Shown: piece by piece, positions 49,001-56,898 of the stretch | Numbering within the stretch: position 1 is the first letter of the stretch | How the letters are laid out: every line of letters begins with the position of its first letter | NCBI RefSeq assembly: GCF_011393335.1 | Contig: NZ_CP049865.1 | Coordinates: forward strand, 620,001-684,000 | Source of the DNA: Propioniciclava coleopterorum | Lineage (GTDB): Bacteria > Actinomycetota > Actinomycetes > Propionibacteriales > Propionibacteriaceae | Direction: 5' to 3' | Length of the DNA: 64,000 nt | Made by a program: the position numbers and the translations under genes | Notes under the pieces: generated by a model | Database searches by the model: none | What the model saw: only the letters and a program-made list of their open reading frames with translations | What the model was told of the DNA's origin: nothing

Positions 49001-50398
49001 GCGACCGCGGAGCGCCGCCCCCGCTCGGCCGAGGTCGTCACGTACGACGCGGCCGCCAAGGAGGGCCTGGGGCACCCGGTGTTCACCAAGGACGCCCGGC
49101 GCACGCACACCATCTACGCGCCCCAGATGGCGCCCATCCACTTCCGGCTGATCGTGCCCGTGCTGCGCAAGGTCGGCTACGACGTCAAGCTGCTGGAGCA
49201 CGCGTCCCGCGACGACGTCGAGGTGGGGCTGCGCTACGTCAACAACGACGTCTGCTACCCGGCGATCATGGTGGTGGGGCAGCTCATCAACGCGTTCATC
49301 GCCGGCGGCGCGGACCCCGACAACAGCTCGGTGATCATCACGCAGACCGGTGGGATGTGCCGGGCCACCAACTACGCCGGCATGCTCCGCAAGGGGCTGG
49401 CCGACGCGGGGTTCGCGCAGGTCCCGGTGCTGGCGATCAGCGCCCAGGGCCTCGAGGAGAGCCCCGGGTTCAAGCTGACGCCGGCGCTGCTGCACCGCGC
49501 GATCCAGGCCATCGTCGTCGGCGACGTGCTGCAGAACGTCCTGCTGCGGACGCGTCCGTACGAGGCCGAGGTCGGGGCCGCCGACGCCCTGTACCGGCAC
49601 TGGGACGCCGTCGCGTCGGAGTTCTTCACCACGGGCGGCTGGTCGGCGACCCTGAAGCGCCGGGTCAGCTACCGCTGGCTGATCGAGCGGATCGTGCGCG
49701 ACTTCGACCGGCTGCCGCTGGCCGACGTGCCGCGGCGTCCGCGCGTGGGGTTGGTGGGCGAGATCCTGGTGAAGTTCTCCCCCGACGCCAACAACGACGC
49801 GGTCCGGGTGATCGAGTCCGAGGGCTGCGAGGCCGTGCTGCCCGACCTGCTCCCGTTCTTCATGATGAGCATGCACACCGCCGGCTGGAAGCTGGACCAC
49901 CTGGGCGTCGGGACGCCCCGCGGCGTCCGGCTGCAGCAGGGCGCGGCCTGGCTGATCGAGCAGTACCAGCGGCCCGCGCGGCGCGCGCTGGCCGCGGCCA
50001 CCCGGGACTTCGTCGTGGCGCAGCCGCTGACCGAGGTCGCGCGCCGCGCCGAGTCGATCGTCTCGCTCGGGACCACCGCGGGCGAGGGCTGGCTGCTCGT
50101 CGGGGAGATGATGGAGCTCATCGAGGACGGCTGCCCCAACATCGTGGTGGCCCAGCCGTTCGCGTGCCTGCCGAACCACGTGGTCGGCAAGGGCGTGTTC
50201 CGCGAACTGCGGCGCCTCTACCCCGAGGCGAACGTGGTCGCCATCGACTACGACCCGGGGGCCTCCGAGGTGAACCAGCTGAACCGGATCAAGCTGATGG
50301 TCGCCACCGCGCACAAGAACGCGGGACGCATCCAAGCCGAGAAGCTGGGCCCGCGTCCGCTGAGCATCACCCCGGTGTCCTCGACGCTGGGGGTCTGA
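46061..50398 (+). CDS. Giant acyl-CoA dehydratase activase-related protein (two BcrAD/BadFG ATPase domains + DUF2229-type region)
   Basis: 1445 residues. Two activase domains of the ASKHA fold stand in tandem: GLDIGSTTVKA near residue 9 and GLDAGSTTIKC near 325. Each keeps the Cys pair that bridges a [4Fe-4S] cluster in HgdC-type activases (CAGGTGAFIDQ and SRCGVFAKSD; CSSGCGSFLQT and SRCTVFMNSS). From about 600 on comes a Cys-rich region (CKLCQNHCG, ENVCYPAKLAHG, FGCGLDAV, NNDVCYPAIMV, TGGMCRATNY) of the DUF2229 and 2-hydroxyglutaryl-CoA-dehydratase-like type. GGAGG precedes the ATG. The fusion family is known, but its reaction is not. An ATP-driven low-potential reductase is inferred. Confidence 0.85.
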   Translation: MEQQPLTLGLDIGSTTVKAVLLDADHVVYSDYRRHNADARGEVRRLIAEIAERWSQITVRAAVTGSGGLHVADLLGVDFVQEVIAGTEAVERFHPEADVVIELGGEDAKITYLKPSPEQRMNGTCAGGTGAFIDQMATLLRTDAAGLNELAARHTTLYPIASRCGVFAKSDVQPLLNQGAAHADIAASVFQAVATQTISGLACGRPIRGNLVFLGGPLHFLPELREAYRRTLAEQVDSFTTPPDAQLYVARGAALLAGGEAKPLSALLAGLDAGASSSVGHTATLRPLFADAAERAAFEARHAAATVPQGRLEDARGPLFLGLDAGSTTIKCVVMDASGTIVHSHYAGNGGNPVAAAIDIVREVRERLPAEAELARCCVTGYGEGLVQAALRIDQGEIETMAHYRAADRLSPGVTSVIDIGGQDMKYLRVRGGALDSIAVNEACSSGCGSFLQTFAETMGTDVRAFAASALAAQQPVDLGSRCTVFMNSSVKQAQKEGASVGDIAAGLSYSVVRNALYKVIKLRDADALGERVVVQGGTFLNDAVLRAFELLTGREVVRPDVAGLMGAYGAALTAQRAWEPGTVTSLLELDELDDFAVETTRRTCKLCQNHCGLTISSFPDGSRHVSGNRCERGASLEDKPQRTEIPNLHDFKYRRLFAYRRLTDAQATRGAIGIPRVLNMYENYPLWFTILTALGYKVMLSGRSNHDLFADGMETIPSENVCYPAKLAHGHIEWLLDRGVTTIFYPCVSLEQPAFEASDHNFNCPVVAFYPQVLAKNIDRLREPGVKLLDPFVNLADPDKLAQRLAEVFEGDGVTLEEARAAVEAGYAEDAAYKADVLAEGRRALEYAAEHGRKGIVLAGRPYHVDPEIHHGIPEMINQLGMVVLTEDAVADAPRLERPLRVRDQWTYHSRLYEAAARVRTEPELQLVQLNSFGCGLDAVTTDQVQEILETAGDVYTVLKIDEVSNLGAATIRLRSLKAATAERRPRSAEVVTYDAAAKEGLGHPVFTKDARRTHTIYAPQMAPIHFRLIVPVLRKVGYDVKLLEHASRDDVEVGLRYVNNDVCYPAIMVVGQLINAFIAGGADPDNSSVIITQTGGMCRATNYAGMLRKGLADAGFAQVPVLAISAQGLEESPGFKLTPALLHRAIQAIVVGDVLQNVLLRTRPYEAEVGAADALYRHWDAVASEFFTTGGWSATLKRRVSYRWLIERIVRDFDRLPLADVPRRPRVGLVGEILVKFSPDANNDAVRVIESEGCEAVLPDLLPFFMMSMHTAGWKLDHLGVGTPRGVRLQQGAAWLIEQYQRPARRALAAATRDFVVAQPLTEVARRAESIVSLGTTAGEGWLLVGEMMELIEDGCPNIVVAQPFACLPNHVVGKGVFRELRRLYPEANVVAIDYDPGASEVNQLNRIKLMVATAHKNAGRIQAEKLGPRPLSITPVSSTLGV

Positions 50399-50656
50399 CC
50401 GGAGCCTCGCTGCGGCCGGTCGGCGGCGGGCTTGCCGGGTGCGCCACGGACGCCTCCGGCGCCGCGCGTCCCGGCGGTGAGCCCGGCTGAGCACCCCGAC
50501 AGACAACTCCAACCGATGCGCGCGTTTCGGCGTCGGCCGGCGTCGCCTCCAACGGTGTCAGGAACACTCGCGGATGTCCTTCCGTCCCGCGCCCGCACCG
50601 GAGGGCGGCGCCAGGAAGCGAAGGGAATCCGCGTCAGGGTGCAGAAGTCCCCCGTG
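50399..50656. other. Spacer without visible features
   Basis: Between the convergent activase-like and amidase genes. GC-rich, no gene and no clear hairpin with T run seen. Confidence 0.4.
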
Positions 50657-52047
50657 TCAGGAGGCGCTGAGCCCCGGAGGCAGCAGCGGCCAGGGGTGCG
50701 CGGCCTCGAGCGCGGCGGCCAGGGCGAGCAGGTCGGCGTCCCGGCCGCGGATGCCGGTGAGCATGACGCCGATGGGGAGTTCGACGCCGTCGACCTCGGC
50801 GCGGACCAGCGGGAGGCTGATCGCGGGGCGTCCGGTGAGGTTCGCGACGGACGTCCAGGGGGTGTAGTCGATCTGGGCGGCGAAGTCGGCCGCCGGGTCG
50901 GCGTCGTCGCGCAGGGCCCCCACCTTCGCGGGGGGCTGGGCCAGCGTGGGGGTCAGGACGGCGTCCAGGTCGCGCCAGGCGTCGTTCACCTCCGACTCGA
51001 GCCACTGGATGGCGCTCAGGGCACCGGCGTACTCGACGCCGGTCACAGCGCGCCCGCGGCCGCGGAGCCACTGGGTCATCGGGGTGAGGGCCGGTTCGGC
51101 CTCGGGCGGCAGCGGGATGGACGCCGCGCCGGTCGTCCAGACGGCGTCGAAGGCGGCCCAGCGCTCGGCGGGGAACGCGCGGGGGCGTCGACGAGGTCGT
51201 GACCCAGCGCGTCCAGCCAGCAGGCCACGGCCTCGACCGCCGCGACGACGCCCGGGTGGACCGTGGCGGTGTCGGAGATGACCGGCGTCGTGGTGACCCC
51301 GATCCGGAGCCGCTTGGGGGCGTGGGCGAGGCCCGAGAGGAAGCCGTTGCCCGGTGCCAGCACGTCCAGCCCGAGGGCGGTGTCGGCCACCGACCGGCTC
51401 AGGACGCCGTCGCTCACCAGGCCGGGCCCGGGCACGCGTGTCGGGAGGGTGCTGACCAGGCCGCGGGAGGGCTTGTGCCCGACGATGCCGCAGCCGGCCG
51501 CGGGGATGCGGATCGAGCCGCCGCCGTCCGAGGCGTGCGCGATCGGGGTGATGCCCGCGGCCACCGCGGCCGCCGCGCCCCCGGAGGAGCCGCCCGCTCC
51601 CCTGCTGCGATCCCAGGGCGTCACCGCGGGCGGGCCGATCAGCGTCTCGGTGTAAGCGGGGAAGCCGAACTCGGGGGCGGCCGTCTTGCCGATCGTCAGG
51701 CCACCGGCGTCGATGAGTCGCTGGGCGACGGCGTCGGTGACCTGCGAGACGTTGCCCCGCAGCACCGCGCTGCCCGCCTCGAACGGCAGGCCGGCGACCT
51801 CGACCAGGTCCTTGATCGGCACCGGGACGCCGACCAGCGGACCGACGGGCCTGCCCGCCGCGATCGCCGCGTCGAGACCCTCGGCCTGCTCGCGGGCCCG
51901 GTCCCCCGTGAGGTGGGCGAAAGCCCCCAGGTCGGCCAACTCCTGCGCGCGGGCCAGGGAAGCCTCCGCGACGCCGAGGGCCGTCCACTCCCCGGAGCGG
52001 ACGCGATTGGCGGTCTCAGCGGCGCCTGCGGCGGGATCCCAGTGCAT
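50657..52047 (-). CDS. Amidase (amidase signature family; one apparent base deletion)
   Basis: About 463 residues after correction. The Ser-cisSer-Lys triad is in place: the Lys in VGVPVPIKDLVEVAG near residue 77, and GAGGSSGGAAAAVA followed by ASDGGGSIRIPAAGCG near 150-175, which hold the two Ser. The frame breaks at 51181-51185 (GGGGG for GGGGGG, DAPRAFPAERW interrupted). The C-terminal half reads normally (LDAVLTPTLAQPPAKVG). The substrate amide cannot be told from sequence. Confidence 0.87.
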
Positions 52048-52109
52048 GCCTCGAGGCTACCCCCGAAGCCAGCCGGGCATCAGGCGGGCTCCAAGCTGCT
52101 CGTCGCCCG

Positions 52110-52960
52110 GTGGATTGTCACCCCAGCCCGTCCGTGCGGCGGCGGCGTCCCACGGTCTGTGCGGTGGGCTGCACAGCCAACTTGTCCTCCGCGGCACAGA
52201 CAGCACGTGCGGCGGGCGGCACGGCCCACTGCTGCGCGACACATCCGGCCCGTGCGGCGGGTGACACAGTCAGTCCGTGCAGTGGGCGGCGCCGCCAGTC
52301 GGTGCGGCGGGCGGCATGGCCAGCCAAAGCAGTCGTGGCACAGCCAACCCGTGCAAGGGCGCGGCACAGCCTGTCCGTGCTGTGCGCGGCACAGGAATTT
52401 CGTGCGAGGACAGCACAAGTCCGTGCGGGGCAGCGCGGCCAGTCCGAACGAGGGGCATCACGACCAGTTCGGGCGGGGGCAGCACACGTCCGTGCGCGGG
52501 GCAGCGGCCAGTCCGGGCGCAGCACAAGTCCGTGCGGGGGCAGCGCGGCCAATCCGGGCGGAGCGTCCAGTCCACGGAGGCAGCCCGGCCAGTCAGTGCG
52601 GGGAACGCCGCCCGCACCGACCCAGCCGCCACTCCACGGGAGCAGCCCGGCCAGTCAGTTCGGGGAACGCCGCCGGCACCCGACCCGGCCGCCACTCCAC
52701 GGAGGCAGTGCGGCCAGTCCGGGGCATTTTTGCGGCCAGTCGGTGCGGGGCAACGCCGCCCGCACCCACCCAGCCGCCAGTCCACGGGAGCAGCCCGGCC
52801 AGTCCGGGCTGGAAGGTCGGTCCGGGGCACTGCGCCGGTCGGTGCGGGGCGACGCGCCCGGCACCCGACCCGGCGGCGGAACGCGGAGGCAATGCGGCCA
52901 GTCGATGCAGCGCGACGCGGCCGCATGCGACCCGGTGGCCAGTCCCGGAGTTCACGGACA
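52110..52960. repeat. Degenerate tandem-repeat tract
   Basis: About 850 bp of GC-rich DNA with a recurring 22-25 bp element around GCCAGTCCGTGCGG (consensus GCrGCmCAGTCCGTGCGG). Its right half (52586-52960) also forms larger imperfect tandem units of about 59-63 bp starting CGGCCAGTC at 52586, 52648, 52733, (52836) and 52895. No reading frame on either strand looks like protein. The array is flanked by the amidase gene and a 13E12-type HNH gene. Confidence 0.7.
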
Positions 52961-53249
52961 CATCTCACGCGGCCCGCTTCACCCCAGCATTCGAACCAGC
53001 CCAGGCCCCAATCCCAAGACCCGTCCGCCTCAACCGAAGCCCCCGCGCCCCATCCCTATCGTCCTGCGATCTGTGTGGCTCAATTTTCACGCAGTCACCG
53101 AGGTCCGGGAAGGCATCACCCCTTGTCGGCACTCCCGCGTTCAGGCGTGACTGCGCAATCCTTGATTTCCTCGACGCGAACCCACCGGCGATCAAAGAAG
53201 ACACCCTTCTCCGGGCCACACGTCCGCCGAAAATGTCAGAGGCGACTCG
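52961..53249. other. Spacer upstream of the HNH gene
   Basis: About 290 bases of lower GC with no gene seen. It carries only the promoter of the HNH gene at its end. Confidence 0.4.
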
Positions 53250-53255
53250 TACAGT
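53250..53255 (+). promoter_or_regulatory. Leaderless -10 element of the HNH gene
   Basis: TACAGT ends six bases before the ATG at 53262; there is no ribosome-binding site. Confidence 0.45.
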
Positions 53256-53261
53256 GTTTTC

Positions 53262-54625
53262 ATGGAGACGTTGATCCGGACGCAGAGTGAGGCATTCCTG
53301 GCGAATGTCCTCACCGGTCTGGACGACCTCGACCCCAACGGTCTGGACCGCACGCTGCTCACCGATGCCGAACGCGTCACTCTCGCCGAGCAGGCACTGT
53401 CGGCCGCGGGCAGGCTGCAAGCCCTGGCCGGGGTGTTGGTTGCTGAGGCCGATCGGGTCGCGGCTCCCCAGACTGTGGTGGGGTGGGCACACTGTCGTGG
53501 CTGCACGACGCCCAGCGGATGACCCGACGCGAAGCCGGCCGACTGCTGGCCGGAGCCCAGGAACTGGCCAGCCGGCCGGTCCTGCGGGAAGCGACGCTCA
53601 CCGGTGCGGCCACACCGCTGCAGGCCCGCGCGGTCGCCCGGGTGCTGGCCCAGTTGCCGGAGGATCTGCCCGACCAGAAGGTGCGTGAGGCGGAAACCAT
53701 GATGGTGGGGTTCTGCGCTCAGTTCGACTCCCACGAACTGGGGCGGCTGGCCCGGCATCTGCTCGAAGTCATCGCCCCCGAGGTCGCTGAGGAGTCGTTG
53801 GAGCGCCGGCTGGAGCGGGAGGCGCGGCACGCCCAGGCGGTGCGGCATCTCTCCTTCACCCCTGATGGGATGGGGTCGGTCCTGATCAAAGGCAGCCTGC
53901 CGACAGTTGAAGCCGAACTGTTGCGGGCGCAGGTCGAGGCGATCGCGCACCTGCACCACCGCCGCGCCCTCGACTGCGCCGACCCGCTCGTCGAGAAGGC
54001 CACCCCGACCCAGCGCCGAGCTGATGCGCTGGTCGAACTCGCCCGCGCCGCCGCGGTGCACCAGGACGCCCCGAACCATGGCGGCGATCGGCCGCGGATC
54101 ATGGTGCTGATCGACCACGATCGGCTGGTCGACGACTGCCGACGAGCACAGTTGCTCGATTCGGGTGCGGATCTGACGCCCACGCAGTTGCGGGTGTTGG
54201 CCTGCGACGCCGGCATCCTGCCCGTGGTCATGAACGGCGCCGGGGAAGTGCTGGACGTGGGACGAGCCAACCGGCTCGTCACCCCCGCCATCCGCGCCGC
54301 GCTCGTCGCCCGCGATCGCGGGTGCGTGTTCCCCGGGTGTGATCGCACCGCGGCCGCGTGTGATGCCCACCACATCACTCCCTGGCAACGCGGCGGACCC
54401 ACCTCGCTTCCCAATCTCGTGCTCCTGTGCCGGCACCATCACAACACGGTCGAACCCGACCACCGCCATCCCGACACCCACTGGCAGATCAGACTCGACC
54501 ACGGCGTACCGGTCGTGATCCCACCGACCAGAGTCGACCCGCAACAACGGCCCCGCCGCAACCACCGCCACCGACCCCGATCACAAACCGCGGACCCGGC
54601 ATCTGGAGACGCTTCGGGAAGCTGA
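53262..54625 (+). CDS. DUF222 / HNH endonuclease domain protein (13E12-type; one apparent base deletion)
   Basis: About 454 residues after correction. A long helical DUF222 domain (residues about 20-310, with the WLHDAQRMTRREAGRLL segment) precedes a C-terminal HNH nuclease motif CVFPGCDRTAAACDAHHITP with NLVLLCRHHH. Such genes are the REP13E12 family of mycobacteria, often present in many copies and mobile or recombining. The frame breaks at 53480-53483 (GGGG for GGGGG, VVGVGTLSWL interrupted). The tail is rich in Pro, Arg and His. The biological role is unknown. Confidence 0.85.
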
Positions 54626-54654
54626 CTGCGGGCGACATGTTGTTCCAGGTGGCC

Positions 54655-54855
54655 GCCCGAGAGAGTGCGCCGAACCGCCCTTGGGGCGCCCGCCGAGGCG
54701 TCTGCGACCCGCCGGTGGGATGCCGACCGACCCGAACCCGATCGCCTGGACGGTGCCGCCGCCCGAGAAGGTCCGCCGAACCGCCCTTGGGGCGCCCGCC
54801 GAGGCGTCTGCGACCCGCCGGTGGGATGCTGACCGACCCGAACCCGATCGCCTGG
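54655..54855. repeat. Two 95-bp direct repeats with period 106 bp
   Basis: GCCCGAGA... to GATCGCCTGG occurs at 54655-54749 and again at 54761-54855 with only a few mismatches. They lie just after the HNH gene. Like the array before the gene they may belong to the mobile history of the 13E12-type locus. Confidence 0.75.
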
Positions 54856-55850
54856 GCCGCCCAACGGTGCCGCGGCTGGTCCGAAGCAGCAGCGTCGTCC
54901 CGTCCGCGGTAGGCCACCGCGCACGGCGGTCACGCACACAACGGGTGCACGAGACAACCCCAGACGCCGCCGGCCCCTCGCTGGCGGAACGCTGGTCCAT
55001 CCCCCCGACAACCGTGCAGTGCACGGCGCGTGATCGCCGAAGCGAAGACGGTGGGGCGAAGGTCCCGGCGATCGCGGCTGACAGGTCTGTCGGCGCGCCA
55101 CGTGCCGCCTCGTCCGAGTAACACGCAGGTGATGGGCGACGACCGGGGTGATGGGCGACGCTCCCGACTGGCTCGCAGTCACGGCCCTCCGGGCCTTCGA
55201 ACCACGTCGCCTGGGCGCCTACCGCGTGAACCCACGCCCGCCGCCCAGCGCAGACGCCGCCATGGGGAACAGAACCGTCGGCGTCCTGATCGGTGAGGTC
55301 TTCGCCCTGCCCCTGCACTCCTGCCGTGGATCTTCCGGCCCCGGCTGACCGGACGCGACGTGAACCTGGACATCGCCTCCAAGGCGGAGCGACGGGCGGG
55401 CTGACCTCGTGATGCGAAGGCCAACCTCAGCGCCCCCTCAGGACCACGCTTGACGCTCTCAGAGACGAGCCGGATGGGCGCGCTCCCATCAACCGCGTAC
55501 ACGGATCTTCCTCGCGGCGCTCCCCGGAAAGCTCCTGCGCACCCCAGGAATCCTCGTCTGCACGGCGCGGTGGTCGCGTTGGACGTGCTGTGGTCCAACG
55601 CGGCGGAGGACGGCCGGACAGCGGCTCGGTGGAGATCGCGGCTGCCCGGGTCGGCGCTGCTCCGCGCAGCAGTCGGGACACGAGGACAAAGATCGGACAG
55701 CGGTGATGTCTGCCCCGCTGGCAGAGGCGATCGACATGCGCGGACAGGTTCCCCGGTGAAGGCGCTCGGACCGCGCCATCCGCCCCACCACCGGACACGT
55801 GAGGCCGGGTCCCCGGACGTCGCTCGCCGAGCCGCCCGCCCTCACGCGCC
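54856..55850. other. Gene-free, possibly decayed region
   Basis: About 1 kb without a convincing gene on either strand. One stretch on the plus strand (55321-55404) ends a plausible protein tail, LPWIFRPRLTGRDVNLDIAS and so on to a TGA, and a nearby other-frame piece reads GNRTVGVLIGEVFAL. These may be the last part of a lost membrane-protein gene. I cannot name it. Confidence 0.3.
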
Positions 55851-55855
55851 AAGAA

Positions 55856-55895
55856 GCCGAGGACCACGCTCCGATGAAGGGGCGTGGTCCTCGGC
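55856..55895 (-). terminator. Terminator of the nuo-polyprenyl synthase operon
   Basis: A perfect 14-bp stem GCCGAGGACCACGC / GCGTGGTCCTCGGC with a 12-base loop, 16 bases after the polyprenyl synthase stop. No T run, so perhaps Rho-aided. Confidence 0.7.
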
Positions 55896-55911
55896 GGTGC
55901 TCCGGATCGGC

Positions 55912-56898
55912 TCAGGTGTTGCGGAACGCCACCTGGTCGCATAGGGCCGACAGCGCCTCTCGGGCGGGGCCCTCCGGCAGCCGCGAGAGGTAGCCACGCG
56001 CCACCTCGGCGCGCCGGCCCACCTCCGCGCGGGCCTCGTCCATGACGCGGTGGGCGCGCAGAGCCGCGAGCGCCTCGGCGACCTCGTCTTCGTCGTCCAG
56101 CGGACGCGAGGTCAGGTCGAGCAGCCGCTCGTCGCCCGGACGCGCGGACGCGCGCAGCATCAGCACGGGCAGCGTCGGGACGCCCTCGCGCAGGTCGGTC
56201 CCGGGGACCTTGCCGGAGGCGTCCGAGGCGATGTCGAGCAGGTCGTCGGACAGCTGGAACACTACGCCGATCTCCTCGCCGTACGCGGCCAGGGCGTCGA
56301 GCACGTCCGCCGGCGCGCCGCAGACCATGCCGCCGAACACGGTGGACGCCGCGATCAGTGAGCCGGTCTTGTCGGCGATGACGTCGAGGTAGTGGTCCAG
56401 CCCGTCGCTCTCGTCCCCGGCGCCGCGGGTCTCGGCGATCTGCCCCTGCACGAGCCGCGCGAACGTCTCGGCCTGGAGCATGACGTACTCGGTCCCGAGC
56501 GTCGCGACCGTCGAGGACGCGCGGGCGAACAGGAAGTCGCCCACCATGATCGCCACGGTGTTGTCCCAGCGGCTGTTCGCCGACGGGACGCCGCGGCGCA
56601 TGTCCGCCTCGTCCATGACGTCGTCGTGGTAGAGGCTCGCCACGTGGGTGAGCTCCATGACGATGGCGGCGCGGTCGATGGCCGACGGCTCCGCACCCGG
56701 GTACAGCTGGGACGCCAGCACCACCAGCAGCGGCCGGAACCGCTTGCCCCCCGCGGAGAGCAGGTGCTGGGCGGCGTCCGTGGTGAAGGCGGTCTGGGCG
56801 CGGGCCGTCTCCTTGAGCCGTTCCTCGATGGAGTCGAGGCGCTCGCGGACGAGCGCCTCGAACACCGGGTCGACGGCCTGATCAGTCAGGGAGGTCAC
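55912..56898 (-). CDS. Polyprenyl diphosphate synthase
   Basis: 328 residues, all-alpha trans-prenyltransferase. The first Asp-rich motif is LYHDDVMDEADMRRG near residue 85, the second FQLSDDLLDIASD near 220, with GGKRFRP at 50. GTG 56898 overlaps the nuoN stop as GTGA, so it is translationally coupled to complex I. The likely product is the long isoprenoid chain of menaquinone, the electron acceptor of this complex, though chain length cannot be read from sequence. It is the last gene of the operon. Confidence 0.9.
   Translation of the reverse strand: MTSLTDQAVDPVFEALVRERLDSIEERLKETARAQTAFTTDAAQHLLSAGGKRFRPLLVVLASQLYPGAEPSAIDRAAIVMELTHVASLYHDDVMDEADMRRGVPSANSRWDNTVAIMVGDFLFARASSTVATLGTEYVMLQAETFARLVQGQIAETRGAGDESDGLDHYLDVIADKTGSLIAASTVFGGMVCGAPADVLDALAAYGEEIGVVFQLSDDLLDIASDASGKVPGTDLREGVPTLPVLMLRASARPGDERLLDLTSRPLDDEDEVAEALAALRAHRVMDEARAEVGRRAEVARGYLSRLPEGPAREALSALCDQVAFRNT

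Noticed and set aside
46013-50512. A 1499-codon minus-strand frame opposite the activase-like gene
   Set aside because: The plus strand carries clear activase motifs and a ribosome site; the minus frame shows only reversed-codon composition.
52110-52960. CRISPR array
   Set aside because: Repeats vary in sequence and length, there is no constant repeat with unique spacers, and no cas gene is in the window.
52270-53290. Repeat protein encoded by the tract (long frames on both strands)
   Set aside because: Frames are open on both strands and in more than one phase, the units are not consistently multiples of three, and no start site or signal peptide fits.
55427-55942. Minus-strand gene in the gap before the polyprenyl synthase
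   Set aside because: It runs through the operon terminator hairpin and into the synthase gene; its composition is Arg/Pro/Ser-rich with no recognisable motif.
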